DNA of 64,000 nt from Methylomonas sp. MK1 (GTDB lineage: Bacteria; Pseudomonadota; Gammaproteobacteria; Methylococcales; Methylomonadaceae). The notes beneath the pieces were generated by a model. The model was not told where the DNA came from and ran no database searches. It saw only the letters and a list, made by a program, of their open reading frames with translations. This document shows, piece after piece, positions 18,342 through 25,580 of this stretch. The stretch covers positions 1,364,001-1,428,000 of the forward strand of contig NZ_AQOV01000002.1 of the NCBI RefSeq assembly GCF_000365425.1, read 5' to 3'. Both the position numbers and the translations under genes were made by a program. Positions within the stretch are counted from its first letter, which is position 1; every line of letters begins with the position of its first letter.

Positions 18342-18857
18342 ATGTCTTTCCCAGCCCATCAATCCCTTCAAGAGCTATACGTCAGTTGCCACGGCGAGTT
18401 GGAGACTGTGCTGTATTCGCGTCTACGCTGCCGGGAAACCGCCGCCGACATTTGCCAAGAAGCCTTCGTGCGCTTATGCCGCAGCGAGGACTTGAGCGGT
18501 GTCGGCAATCTGAAAGCCTATCTGTTCCGTACCGCGCAAAACCTGGTGATCGATTATTATCGCAGCCAGACCGCGCGCAGTGCCGCGATTGTAGAATGGC
18601 CGGACGATACGCCGCCGGAAGTCGAAGACCTGCGCTGCGCGGAAACCGTGGCGCTGGGTGAACAGGATTTGGACCGACTGATCGAGGGCATGGCCAGCTT
18701 GTCCCCCTTGTGTCAGCGCATTTTTTACCTCAACCGCTTCGAAGGCTTGAAGCAGCGGGAAATCGCCGAAACGCTGAACATCTCCCTCCGTACCGTGGAA
18801 GAAAACATCAAAAAAGCCTTAGTGCATTGTGCTAAAACCCTGGATGAATCCAAATAG
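18342..18857 (+). CDS. fecI: FecI-like ECF RNA polymerase sigma factor
   Basis: A 171-residue ECF sigma factor. Region 2 has RCRETAADICQEAFVRL and AYLFRTAQNLVIDYYRS. Region 4 has GLKQREIAETLNISLRTVEE followed by KKALVHC, typical of iron-starvation sigmas. It starts the FecI-FecR-receptor cell-surface signalling system in which binding of a ferric siderophore outside frees the sigma factor. ATG 18342 is the only ATG start, a TTG at 18303 being the alternative, and no strong ribosome binding site precedes it. fecR follows after 68 bases. Confidence 0.9.
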   Translation: MSFPAHQSLQELYVSCHGELETVLYSRLRCRETAADICQEAFVRLCRSEDLSGVGNLKAYLFRTAQNLVIDYYRSQTARSAAIVEWPDDTPPEVEDLRCAETVALGEQDLDRLIEGMASLSPLCQRIFYLNRFEGLKQREIAETLNISLRTVEENIKKALVHCAKTLDESK

Positions 18858-18925
18858 CGACTGTGGTTTCGGCCAATGGCCTCGTCTATGATATATCTCC
18901 TCCACCGTTCAATCAGGAATTGACC

Positions 18926-19996
18926 ATGTCCACCGAACCAATGCCGGACGATGCCGAGCGTTTGCTGGAGCAGGCTTGCGCATGGTTAAGCCAATTGCAT
19001 TCCGGTGAGATTTCTCAGTCTGCGCGGCAAGAACTGAATGCCTGGCGGGCCGCCGACAGCACGCACGAACAAGCGTGGCAACGCGCCGAAAAACTGTGGG
19101 CGGGCTTGGGACAACTGCGTGGCCGCCGCGTCATTCCCGGTGCGCAACCCTTACCGGGGGAGGGTGGTTGGCAAGCGCACGATGAGGGTGTACGGGTAAG
19201 CCGCCCGGTTGCCAAATTGGATTCCCGCCTGCGCGGGAATGACGGCCTTAGGAGTCTTAAAGGCCGCGTCAATACCAGAACCCGCAGCCGCCGTTCTCTC
19301 ACTTTGGCGGTAGCTTGCTGTGCATTGCTGGCGGTGACGCTGACCGCGCTGTATCCACCGGCATTCTGGCGGGCCGATTATCTTACCGGCAAGGGCGAGC
19401 AACGCACCGTAACCTTGGCCGACGGATCGCGAGTAATGCTCAACACCACTACGGCGCTGGCGATTCATTTCGACGATAACGTGCGCCGGGTGGAGCTGTT
19501 GACGGGCGAAGCCTTTTTCGAAGTGGCTAAAAATGCGCAACGGCCGTTTGTGGTCAGCAGCGCCGGCAGCGAAGTCCGGGCAATTGGCACCGCTTTCAGC
19601 GTCCAGCGCCAGTCGGCGCAAACCCAGATCGAACTGGTTGAAGGCATAGTCGAAATCCAGGATGCCCAACAGCACCGCGAACGCCTGACCGCCGGACAAT
19701 CGGCGTTGATAAGCGGCCACGCTATCGCCTTACACACCTCAAAACAGCCCGAGAATATGGCGTTGTGGCGCGACGGCTATCTGCAATTTGATGGTTTGCC
19801 GCTGCACCAAGCCGTCGCCCAAATCAATCAATACCGGCCCGGACGAGTGGTGTTGCTGAATCCGGCCCTGGCTGACAAACGGATTAGCGGGCTGTTTCGG
19901 CTGGAAGCGTTGGATCAAGCCATCGCCAGTTTACAAGCCGCCGTACCGGAGCTGCAGATTATCAACGTCACGCCGTATTTGGTCGTGCTGCGTTAG
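18926..19996 (+). CDS. fecR: FecR-like anti-sigma factor with in-frame repeat insertion
   Basis: A 356-residue FecR protein. The N-terminal cytoplasmic domain is RLLEQACAWLSQLHSGEIS with ELNAWRAADSTHEQAWQRAE. There is one membrane helix (LTLAVACCALLAVTLTALY, near 127-146), then the periplasmic FecR domain (GEQRTVTLADGSRVMLNT, VELLTGEAFFEVAKN) and a C-terminal STN-like part. It holds FecI inactive until the receptor signals. Residues about 68-106 are not FecR-like: they are translated from a palindromic dispersed repeat (19128-19244) and include LDSRLRGNDG. They lie just before the membrane helix. AGGA precedes the ATG. The longer frame from 18863 is not favoured. Confidence 0.88.
   Translation: MSTEPMPDDAERLLEQACAWLSQLHSGEISQSARQELNAWRAADSTHEQAWQRAEKLWAGLGQLRGRRVIPGAQPLPGEGGWQAHDEGVRVSRPVAKLDSRLRGNDGLRSLKGRVNTRTRSRRSLTLAVACCALLAVTLTALYPPAFWRADYLTGKGEQRTVTLADGSRVMLNTTTALAIHFDDNVRRVELLTGEAFFEVAKNAQRPFVVSSAGSEVRAIGTAFSVQRQSAQTQIELVEGIVEIQDAQQHRERLTAGQSALISGHAIALHTSKQPENMALWRDGYLQFDGLPLHQAVAQINQYRPGRVVLLNPALADKRISGLFRLEALDQAIASLQAAVPELQIINVTPYLVVLR
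19128..19244. repeat. palindromic dispersed repeat inside fecR
   Basis: The ends GCGTCATTCCCG (19128-19139) and CGGGAATGACG (19234-19244) form an inverted repeat. The right part holds the hairpin TTCCCGCCTGCGCGGGAA (19222-19239). This is the common GTCATTCCCGC-type repeat, usually intergenic, here read through in frame. Confidence 0.75.
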
Positions 19997-20004
19997 GCGC
20001 TGTT

Positions 20005-20062
20005 ACTTCCCCCTTTGAAAAAGTACCCATGGGGGCATAAAGGGGAGTGAGGGGGATTTATC
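20005..20062. repeat. short palindromic intergenic repeat
   Basis: CTTCCCCCTTTGAAAAA is followed by AAAGGGGAGTGAGGGGGATTT, an imperfect inverted repeat of the kind scattered between genes in this type of genome. It lies after fecR and might end transcription. The remaining bases to 20236 should hold the receptor promoter, but no ECF -35/-10 pair could be assigned. Confidence 0.45.
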
Positions 20063-20236
20063 CAAAACTAGTCAAGCAAATGCCGTCCAGAATTAACAAT
20101 GCCATCTCAAATTTCAATTGCCAATTTCCCCGAAAAAAATTCCCTAACCGCCTGATGTGGGTTTTTAAATAGTTTCCGTCTTAACTAACACCAGCCCGAA
20201 TGCTGCCGTGTAACCAGACCGAAACCAGGAGAATCC

Positions 20237-22666
20237 ATGTTCAACGCAAAGTATTGCAAACCTTTCTCAGCCGGCAAGGGCCGACCCCATGCCGCCAAAG
20301 CTGCCTTGCTCGCGGCGTTGATCTCGCAAACCGCCCTCGGCGATGCCGCCGGCAAACACCATTTTGACATCCCCGCCCAATCGCTGAACCAAGCCTTACT
20401 GATGTTCGGCAGGCAAAGCCAGCAACAACTGATGTACGGCACCGACATCGCCGACAACCTGCGCAGCCGTAACTTGCAAGGCGACTATACCGCTGACGAA
20501 GCGATCAGGATTTTATTGGGGGATGCGCCGTTGCAAGCGGTGACGACCGGCGACGGGGCCGTCACCTTACAGCCGCGAGCGGCGGAACTGCACAACAATC
20601 TGGGGCCGCAGACCATGCCGGCGGTGCAGGTGGTGGGCAAGGCGGTTTATGATTCGACTGATCCCTATAATCCGGATTACCGTTTGCCCAATGCATCTAC
20701 AGCGACTAAGACGGATACGCCGATTATGGAGACGCCATTTTCGGTACAAGTGGTGCCGCAACAGGTTCTGGAAGATCAGCAGGTAGTGCGTTTGGATCAA
20801 GCAGTACGCAACGTCGCCGGTGTTAATACCAGTTCATTAAATCAAGGAAATACCGATGGATTCATCATTCGCGGATTCCAAAACAACATCACCTATCGAG
20901 ACGGTATGTTGTTGCCGACTTTTTTGGGCGGCGGGACAACCAAGCGCGAGATGGCCAACCTTGAGCGAGTAGAGGTGTTGAAAGGTCCGGGATCGATTTT
21001 GTTCGGCCGGTCGGAACCGGGTGGGATTATTAATATGGTGACCAAGCAACCTCTGGCTACACCGTATTATTCGCTACAGCAACAATTCGGCTCTTACGAT
21101 TTCTATCGAACTACGATTGATGCAACTTCACCTTTAACCAAAGACGACACACTGCTATATCGCTTAAATATGTCTTACGAGACTGCCGGATCATTTCGCG
21201 ATTTCGTGGATAGTGAGAGAGTGTTTATTGCCCCGATTTTGAAATGGAATATCAGTCAACGTACGCAAGCGACGTTCGAGTTGGAGTACCAGCACTTCGA
21301 TGGGACCAACGATCCCGGTATTCCAAACATTGGGGCTAGACCCGCTAATGTTCCAATAAATACCGTGCTACTAGAGCCTGCATTTACTAAAACTAAAGGC
21401 GATAGAGTTCTGGCAGGATTTAATTGGTCGCATGAGTTTAACGATAATTGGAAAATAAGTCATAGATTTAACTACGAGAATTTCGACTACAGTAGTGCAT
21501 CATTATTTTTTAGCGCAGCCGCTCAAAATGGTGACATTACACGGCGGCTAAATATATTTCCGGTGAATGTGTCCGATCGATATTTTAATACACTCAATCT
21601 AGCTGGAAAATTCTCCACATTTGGAGCGAACCATAAGGCGTTGTTTGGCTTTGATAGCTACGTGATTAATGAAAGAAGCCAAGGAAATTGTTGTCAAGCG
21701 GCACCAGCCTTTAATATATTTGATCCAGTCTATCTAACAGGCTTACCGGCACTTAACCCAAGTAACAACACTTCTAATAATTACACGCAAAACTGGTACG
21801 GGTTGTATATCCAAGACCAAATTGAACTTCCTTATGATTTTCACATATTGGCAGGGGTAAGGTACGATAACGCTGACAGTACCGATAATATGATCGGAAA
21901 AGTAACATCCGACGAAAATTATTTGAGTCCAAGGGGAGGTGTGCTTTGGCGACCAATTCCTTGGCTGTCCGTCTACGGTAGTTACACCGAAAACTTTGGC
22001 CCCTCCAGCACAGTATTTAGAACCGATGGTTTAACTCTGCCCCCGCAAACCGCGCAGCAGTGGGAGGCCGGAATCAAAACCGAATTTTTTGACGGGCGTT
22101 TAAGTAGCACGATTTCTTATTTTGATCTAACGAAACAAAATATCCGTGTTGCCGGCACCCAAGCTCCGTTGTTTCTACCAAGGGCTGCCGGCGAAGCGGA
22201 GAGCCGCGGTGTCGAGTTCGAGTTATCCGGCGAATTATTGCCCGGTTGGAATATGATAGCCGCTTATGCTTACACGCCTTTCGCGAAAATCACCAAAGAC
22301 AATGACAGTAACGGCGGCTCGGCTAATACCGGAAAGCGGCTGTTTCTTGCCCCAGAACACTCCGGTAGCCTATGGAATACCTACGAGTTGCAAACAGGTT
22401 CTTTACAGGGTTTAAAGTTTGGCGCTGGGGTGTCAGGTGTGGATCAGCGCCAAGGCGATCCTTCGAATACATATCAATTACCTGGATATATGACAGTAGG
22501 TTTAATGGCAAGTTACCAAATGAAAGTCGGAAAATCAAAATTCACGACACAACTCAATGTGGATAACTTGTTGGACAAGGACTATTACGCCGGCACTAAT
22601 AGCGGAAACTTTATCGCAATCGGCGCACCGAGAAGTTTTATGGGGTCGATTCGTCTCGAATATTAA
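20237..22666 (+). CDS. TonB-dependent siderophore receptor with N-terminal signalling (STN) domain
   Basis: An 809-residue outer-membrane receptor with signal peptide (AKAALLAALISQTALGDAAG). A secretin/TonB N-terminal signalling domain follows (FDIPAQSLNQALLMFG to GDGAVTLQP, about 38-115), the part that contacts FecR in FecA/FpvA-type transducers. The plug contains METPFSVQVVPQQVLED, GNTDGFIIRGFQNN and RVEVLKGPGSILFGRSEPGG. The beta-barrel ends in an aromatic residue (GSIRLEY). It probably imports a ferric siderophore, ligand unknown. AGGAG lies six bases before the ATG. With fecI and fecR upstream and the PepSY protein 17 bases downstream it forms a complete iron-responsive module. Confidence 0.93.
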   Translation: MFNAKYCKPFSAGKGRPHAAKAALLAALISQTALGDAAGKHHFDIPAQSLNQALLMFGRQSQQQLMYGTDIADNLRSRNLQGDYTADEAIRILLGDAPLQAVTTGDGAVTLQPRAAELHNNLGPQTMPAVQVVGKAVYDSTDPYNPDYRLPNASTATKTDTPIMETPFSVQVVPQQVLEDQQVVRLDQAVRNVAGVNTSSLNQGNTDGFIIRGFQNNITYRDGMLLPTFLGGGTTKREMANLERVEVLKGPGSILFGRSEPGGIINMVTKQPLATPYYSLQQQFGSYDFYRTTIDATSPLTKDDTLLYRLNMSYETAGSFRDFVDSERVFIAPILKWNISQRTQATFELEYQHFDGTNDPGIPNIGARPANVPINTVLLEPAFTKTKGDRVLAGFNWSHEFNDNWKISHRFNYENFDYSSASLFFSAAAQNGDITRRLNIFPVNVSDRYFNTLNLAGKFSTFGANHKALFGFDSYVINERSQGNCCQAAPAFNIFDPVYLTGLPALNPSNNTSNNYTQNWYGLYIQDQIELPYDFHILAGVRYDNADSTDNMIGKVTSDENYLSPRGGVLWRPIPWLSVYGSYTENFGPSSTVFRTDGLTLPPQTAQQWEAGIKTEFFDGRLSSTISYFDLTKQNIRVAGTQAPLFLPRAAGEAESRGVEFELSGELLPGWNMIAAYAYTPFAKITKDNDSNGGSANTGKRLFLAPEHSGSLWNTYELQTGSLQGLKFGAGVSGVDQRQGDPSNTYQLPGYMTVGLMASYQMKVGKSKFTTQLNVDNLLDKDYYAGTNSGNFIAIGAPRSFMGSIRLEY

Positions 22667-22683
22667 TTACTGCGTTTTATGTT

Positions 22684-23856
22684 ATGTTGAGACTGGAAAG
22701 AAAATGCCGTCGAAAGTTCTGGTTGTTGCTGCATCGTTACTTGGGTTTATTTGCCGGGGCCATATTCGTGATTATCGGTTTAACCGGCAGCCTTTTGGCA
22801 TTTGAACATCCGCTGGACGAATGGCTGAATGCAAATGTGATGACGGTAAGCAGGCCTGAAATCCCCGTTCGAGCATCTTTGGATGCCATCGTCTCAGCGG
22901 GCCTTAGAGCCATGCCATTTGGCGCCAAAGCCATCAATCTGGATTATCCGCGGCACGAAGGTTTAGCTTTTGCGCTGTGGTTTGAGCAAACTTCGCCGGG
23001 CCGGGATTATCCGGAACGCCACCAAATCTTCATCGATCCTTACCGCGCGCAAGTTACCGGCCAACGTTTGCTAATCGATTTTCACAGGATTTGGCGCGAT
23101 CCGCTGCTGGATTTCGTTTTGCGGTTGCATTACTCGTTGGGTTTAGGCGAAAGCGGCATGACGCTGATCGGTTGGATCGGCATTGCGGTGCTGCTGTCGG
23201 TGTTGGCGGGTTTGATCGTCTGGTGGCCGCAAACGGGTAAGTTTCGCTCGGCATTGACCTTCAAACGTAAAGCCAGCCGCGAACGCTTGGTTTACGACTT
23301 GCACAAAGTTTGCGGCGTCTACGGCTGCATCGTCTTGCTCGTGATCGTTGCCACCGGCATTTATCTGGAATTTCCCAGTTATGGCCGAGGCTTGATCGGC
23401 CAGTTCTCGCCGGTTGCCTCACCGTGGCCCGAATATGGCAGCCGACCGCCATCGAATCTCGACAAGCAAAAGACCATCCCTTTGTCGGAGCTGGAACAGA
23501 TTGTCGATGCACATTGCCCCGCGGGCGAATTTCGTTACATTGTGTTTCCGAACGATGCAAGCGGCAGTTTCGAAGTCGCGAAGCGAGCGCCCGATGAACC
23601 GAACCGGCTTCAAGCGCAACGGCGGATTTGGATCGATCAATATAGTGGCGAGGTTCTGGCGTTACGGGACCGATCCTCACAATCCAGTGGTGATGTGTTT
23701 GTCGAATGGCTTTATCCATTACATACAGGTGAGGCATTTGGCTTAACCGGGCAGTTAATCATTCTACTAATAGGATTCGTGCCGCTGTTGCTGTATGTCA
23801 CCGGTGTAATACGTTGGCTGCAGAAACGCCGCGTCAAGCGCTTGGAGGGAGGCTGA
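22684..23856 (+). CDS. PepSY-associated inner-membrane protein (iron-uptake linked)
   Basis: A 390-residue protein with four membrane segments: FWLLLHRYLGLFAGAIFVII near the start, MTLIGWIGIAVLLSVLAGLI near 160, VCGVYGCIVLLVIVATGIYL near 210 and LIILLIGFVPLLLYVTGVIR near 360. PepSY-type periplasmic loops lie between. Conserved His residues in the helices (LLHRYLGL, DLHKVCG, PLHTGEAFG) match family members proposed to act as ferric reductases for siderophore iron, which is not firmly established. The gene directly follows the receptor and is presumably co-transcribed. Confidence 0.85.
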   Translation: MLRLERKCRRKFWLLLHRYLGLFAGAIFVIIGLTGSLLAFEHPLDEWLNANVMTVSRPEIPVRASLDAIVSAGLRAMPFGAKAINLDYPRHEGLAFALWFEQTSPGRDYPERHQIFIDPYRAQVTGQRLLIDFHRIWRDPLLDFVLRLHYSLGLGESGMTLIGWIGIAVLLSVLAGLIVWWPQTGKFRSALTFKRKASRERLVYDLHKVCGVYGCIVLLVIVATGIYLEFPSYGRGLIGQFSPVASPWPEYGSRPPSNLDKQKTIPLSELEQIVDAHCPAGEFRYIVFPNDASGSFEVAKRAPDEPNRLQAQRRIWIDQYSGEVLALRDRSSQSSGDVFVEWLYPLHTGEAFGLTGQLIILLIGFVPLLLYVTGVIRWLQKRRVKRLEGG

Positions 23857-23900
23857 TGCCGCTAGGGCACCACGTACTCAGAACTCGGTAAGCTGGGTTT

Positions 23901-24038
23901 GCGTAGGTTGGGGTGAGGCACGAACCCCAACATTGATGGCCTTCAAGTGATCAATGACTTTATTGTGTCGTTGCCAATGAAGTGCTGGTAGTTTTATGGT
24001 TGTCGTGTTGGGGTTCCTGTCGTCACCCCAACCTACGC
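23901..24038. repeat. MITE-like palindromic element, copy 1
   Basis: The ends are a perfect 16-bp inverted repeat, GCGTAGGTTGGGGTGA (23901-23916) and its complement (24023-24038), and the inner GAACCCCAACA/TGTTGGGGTTC extends the pairing to over 30 bp. The total is 138 bp with no coding capacity. The GTAGGTTGGGGTGA...AACCCCAACA sequence is a widespread dispersed repeat type. Confidence 0.8.
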
Positions 24039-24082
24039 TGTTGGCGGAAGCTGTGCGGAAAAGCTGGGAAAGAGACGAAAGT
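24038..24082 (+). pseudogene. copy of the cysB 3' end (remnant)
   Basis: TGTTGGCGGAAGC followed by GCGGAAAAG and GGGAAAG matches the last coding bases of the CysB-like gene (about 17922-17967) with only scattered substitutions. The frame translates similarly (LLAEAVRKSWERDES against LLAEAARKSRERGEG). It lies directly beside the MITE end. Confidence 0.5.
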
Positions 24083-24158
24083 CCGGAAACCAAGCCATGG
24101 AATTCTGATTACGCATTTTGCATGTCGAGCAGTTTACTAAACACGGTAAGTTGGGCTT

Positions 24159-24282
24159 GCGTAGGTTGGGGTGAGGCGCGAACCCTCAACATTAATGGCA
24201 TTCAAATGATCAATGACTTTATTGTTGCGTTGCCGATGGTGTGCTGGTGGTTTTATAGCTGTCGCGTCGGGGTTCTTGTCGT
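24159..24282. repeat. MITE-like element, copy 2 (right end degraded)
   Basis: It repeats copy 1 at a 258-bp offset with scattered substitutions, beginning GCGTAGGTTGGGGTGAGG, but the matching right terminal repeat is missing. Confidence 0.7.
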
Positions 24283-24548
24283 ATCGGCAAGCGTTCCCGG
24301 CATTGCCCTACCTCCTGCATGACTCACAGGGATATGAGGAATGCAGATATTGCAGCAGAAAATGTCTGTCCATGCACACCCAAGCCTAACCCTGTTTATA
24401 GCAATCCATGGCGTCCAATTTCGGGACGGTAAGGCTGTGTCGGGCCTGATTTTCGCTGGGAGACATGGGCTTGCAAGCCTTGTAGCCTGGCGTGAATGGT
24501 GTTTTGCGATTCGCGAAAGCTTCGTTGGCTTCGGTGTAAACCAAAACG

Positions 24549-24783
24549 CCTTGCCCGCAAGGCTTTGAGCTTGATTCGCAAGGCTATGGTGGCTCGGACC
24601 CAAGCTTAAACACCGGGCGAGGATAGCAAAACACCACGTGCGCAAGCCTAGTTGCCTTGAGCGCGAGGCTTTTAGCTTGATGCGAAAGGCTATCGTGGCT
24701 CGGGTCCAAGCTTAAATGCCTAGCGAGGATAGCAAAACACCGCGTGCGCAAACTGAATTGCCTTGCGCGCGAGGCTTAAAGCG
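24549..24783. repeat. 106-bp tandem repeat, two full copies and a partial third
   Basis: The units start at 24549, 24655 and 24761, exactly 106 bp apart, each opening with CCTTG followed by GCAAGGCTTT, GCGAGGCTTT or GCGAGGCTTA. Inside are GGCTATGGTGGCTCGG/GGCTATCGTGGCTCGG, CCAAGCTTAAA and GAGGATAGCAAAACACC. A diverged inverted relative (GGTGTTTTGCGATTCGCG) lies near 24500. Confidence 0.85.
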
Positions 24784-24864
24784 ATAGCGGAATCGCTCGG
24801 AGACTTGCCAGAATCAATTACCGCGTAAGGCGTTTGGTGATTGCGAAAACAGTCCCGAACCGCG

Positions 24865-25206
24865 TTATTTCCGATCAGTAATTTCTATAATGGACTCGCC
24901 TGAGGCCAATAAGCTTTGTGCTTGCGGAAATACCAGGGAAAAAAGTTGCTGTAAGCGTTGGTTGGTGACGTTACCGCAAGTGACCCAAAGCAGTTGTGGA
25001 GGAATCCCAAAACGCAAAACCAGTTCCACAAAATCACTGTCTTTGCTAATCAGCACAATATTGGGTTGTTGCGCATGTCGAAAAATCATTTCATCCTCGG
25101 CGTCGCGCAGATTCAAGTCACGCAAGGCAATAGCTTCAACATTAAAAGTCCAGCTCAGCCAATCCGCTAATTGCGGTGGCAACTGTGCGTCAATCCAATA
25201 AATCAC
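24865..25206 (-). CDS. DUF5615 PIN-like toxin protein
   Basis: A 113-residue protein with the DUF5615/Mut7-C-like PIN pattern: IDAQLPPQLADWL at the N-terminus (first acidic residue), LRDAEDEMIFRHAQ in the middle and VLISKDSDFVELVLRFG with the second acidic pair. PIN-type proteins are metal-dependent RNases and this subfamily usually pairs with DUF433 proteins. Its ATG overlaps the end of the DUF433 gene by 4 bases, so translation is probably coupled. Whether it is active is unknown. Confidence 0.88.
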   Translation of the reverse strand: MIYWIDAQLPPQLADWLSWTFNVEAIALRDLNLRDAEDEMIFRHAQQPNIVLISKDSDFVELVLRFGIPPQLLWVTCGNVTNQRLQQLFSLVFPQAQSLLASGESIIEITDRK

Positions 25207-25424
25207 GCCGCCAGCCGTTCAAAATTCACACGCTTGGCGGCGTACAATAAACAAGCATGTATATCTTGATGCTCTAGGTCAGGGAAATCCTGCAAAATCT
25301 CTTCATTGCTCACACCCTCGCCTAACATCTGCAAAATATCGCTGACGCGGATACGCATACCCCGGATACACGGTTTGCCACCGCATTGTAACGGGTTGAA
25401 CGTAATTCTATTGGCTAAATCCAT
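25203..25424 (-). CDS. DUF433 antitoxin-like protein
   Basis: A 73-residue protein with the DUF433 core ITFNPLQCGGKPCIRGMRI, then VSDILQMLGEGVSNEEILQDFPDL and a C-terminal helix. This family carries a small HTH-like fold and acts as the antitoxin partner of DUF5615 PIN proteins. The start at 25424 (MDLANR) is preferred over 25484, because AGGAA lies eight bases upstream and the length fits the family. Confidence 0.87.
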   Translation of the reverse strand: MDLANRITFNPLQCGGKPCIRGMRIRVSDILQMLGEGVSNEEILQDFPDLEHQDIHACLLYAAKRVNFERLAA

Positions 25425-25580
25425 ACGCTGATTCCTAGTAAGTTCGAATGGTGCAAATGTCACCAAACAATCAATAGTTTTCATTTTAGCAAATTCCCTT
25501 TGTGCTTCTCACGAATTTACTCTACTGGTTTAGAGCTGTTGTGAAGCCGCTACGGATGTTAGACCCTAACCGAATTGCCA

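Larger units (their letters stand above)
23857..24864. other. repeat-rich intergenic region of about 1 kb
   Basis: The region holds a 138-bp palindromic MITE-like repeat, a shorter second copy, a short copy of the cysB 3' end and a 106-bp tandem repeat. No open frame here looks like a real gene. Confidence 0.7.

Noticed and set aside
20100..20236. FecI-type promoter for the receptor gene
   Set aside because: CCGTC-like and GAAA-like blocks exist but not at the spacing expected for -35/-10, so no site was called.
23996..24322. 108-codon plus-strand frame
   Set aside because: It is made wholly of MITE-like repeats and the cysB-end copy, not an independent gene.
24253..24645. 130-codon minus-strand frame
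   Set aside because: It runs through the tandem-repeat field with no protein-like conservation.
24549..24783. possible CRISPR array
   Set aside because: The 106-bp units are contiguous, with no short repeat/unique spacer alternation and no cas genes nearby.
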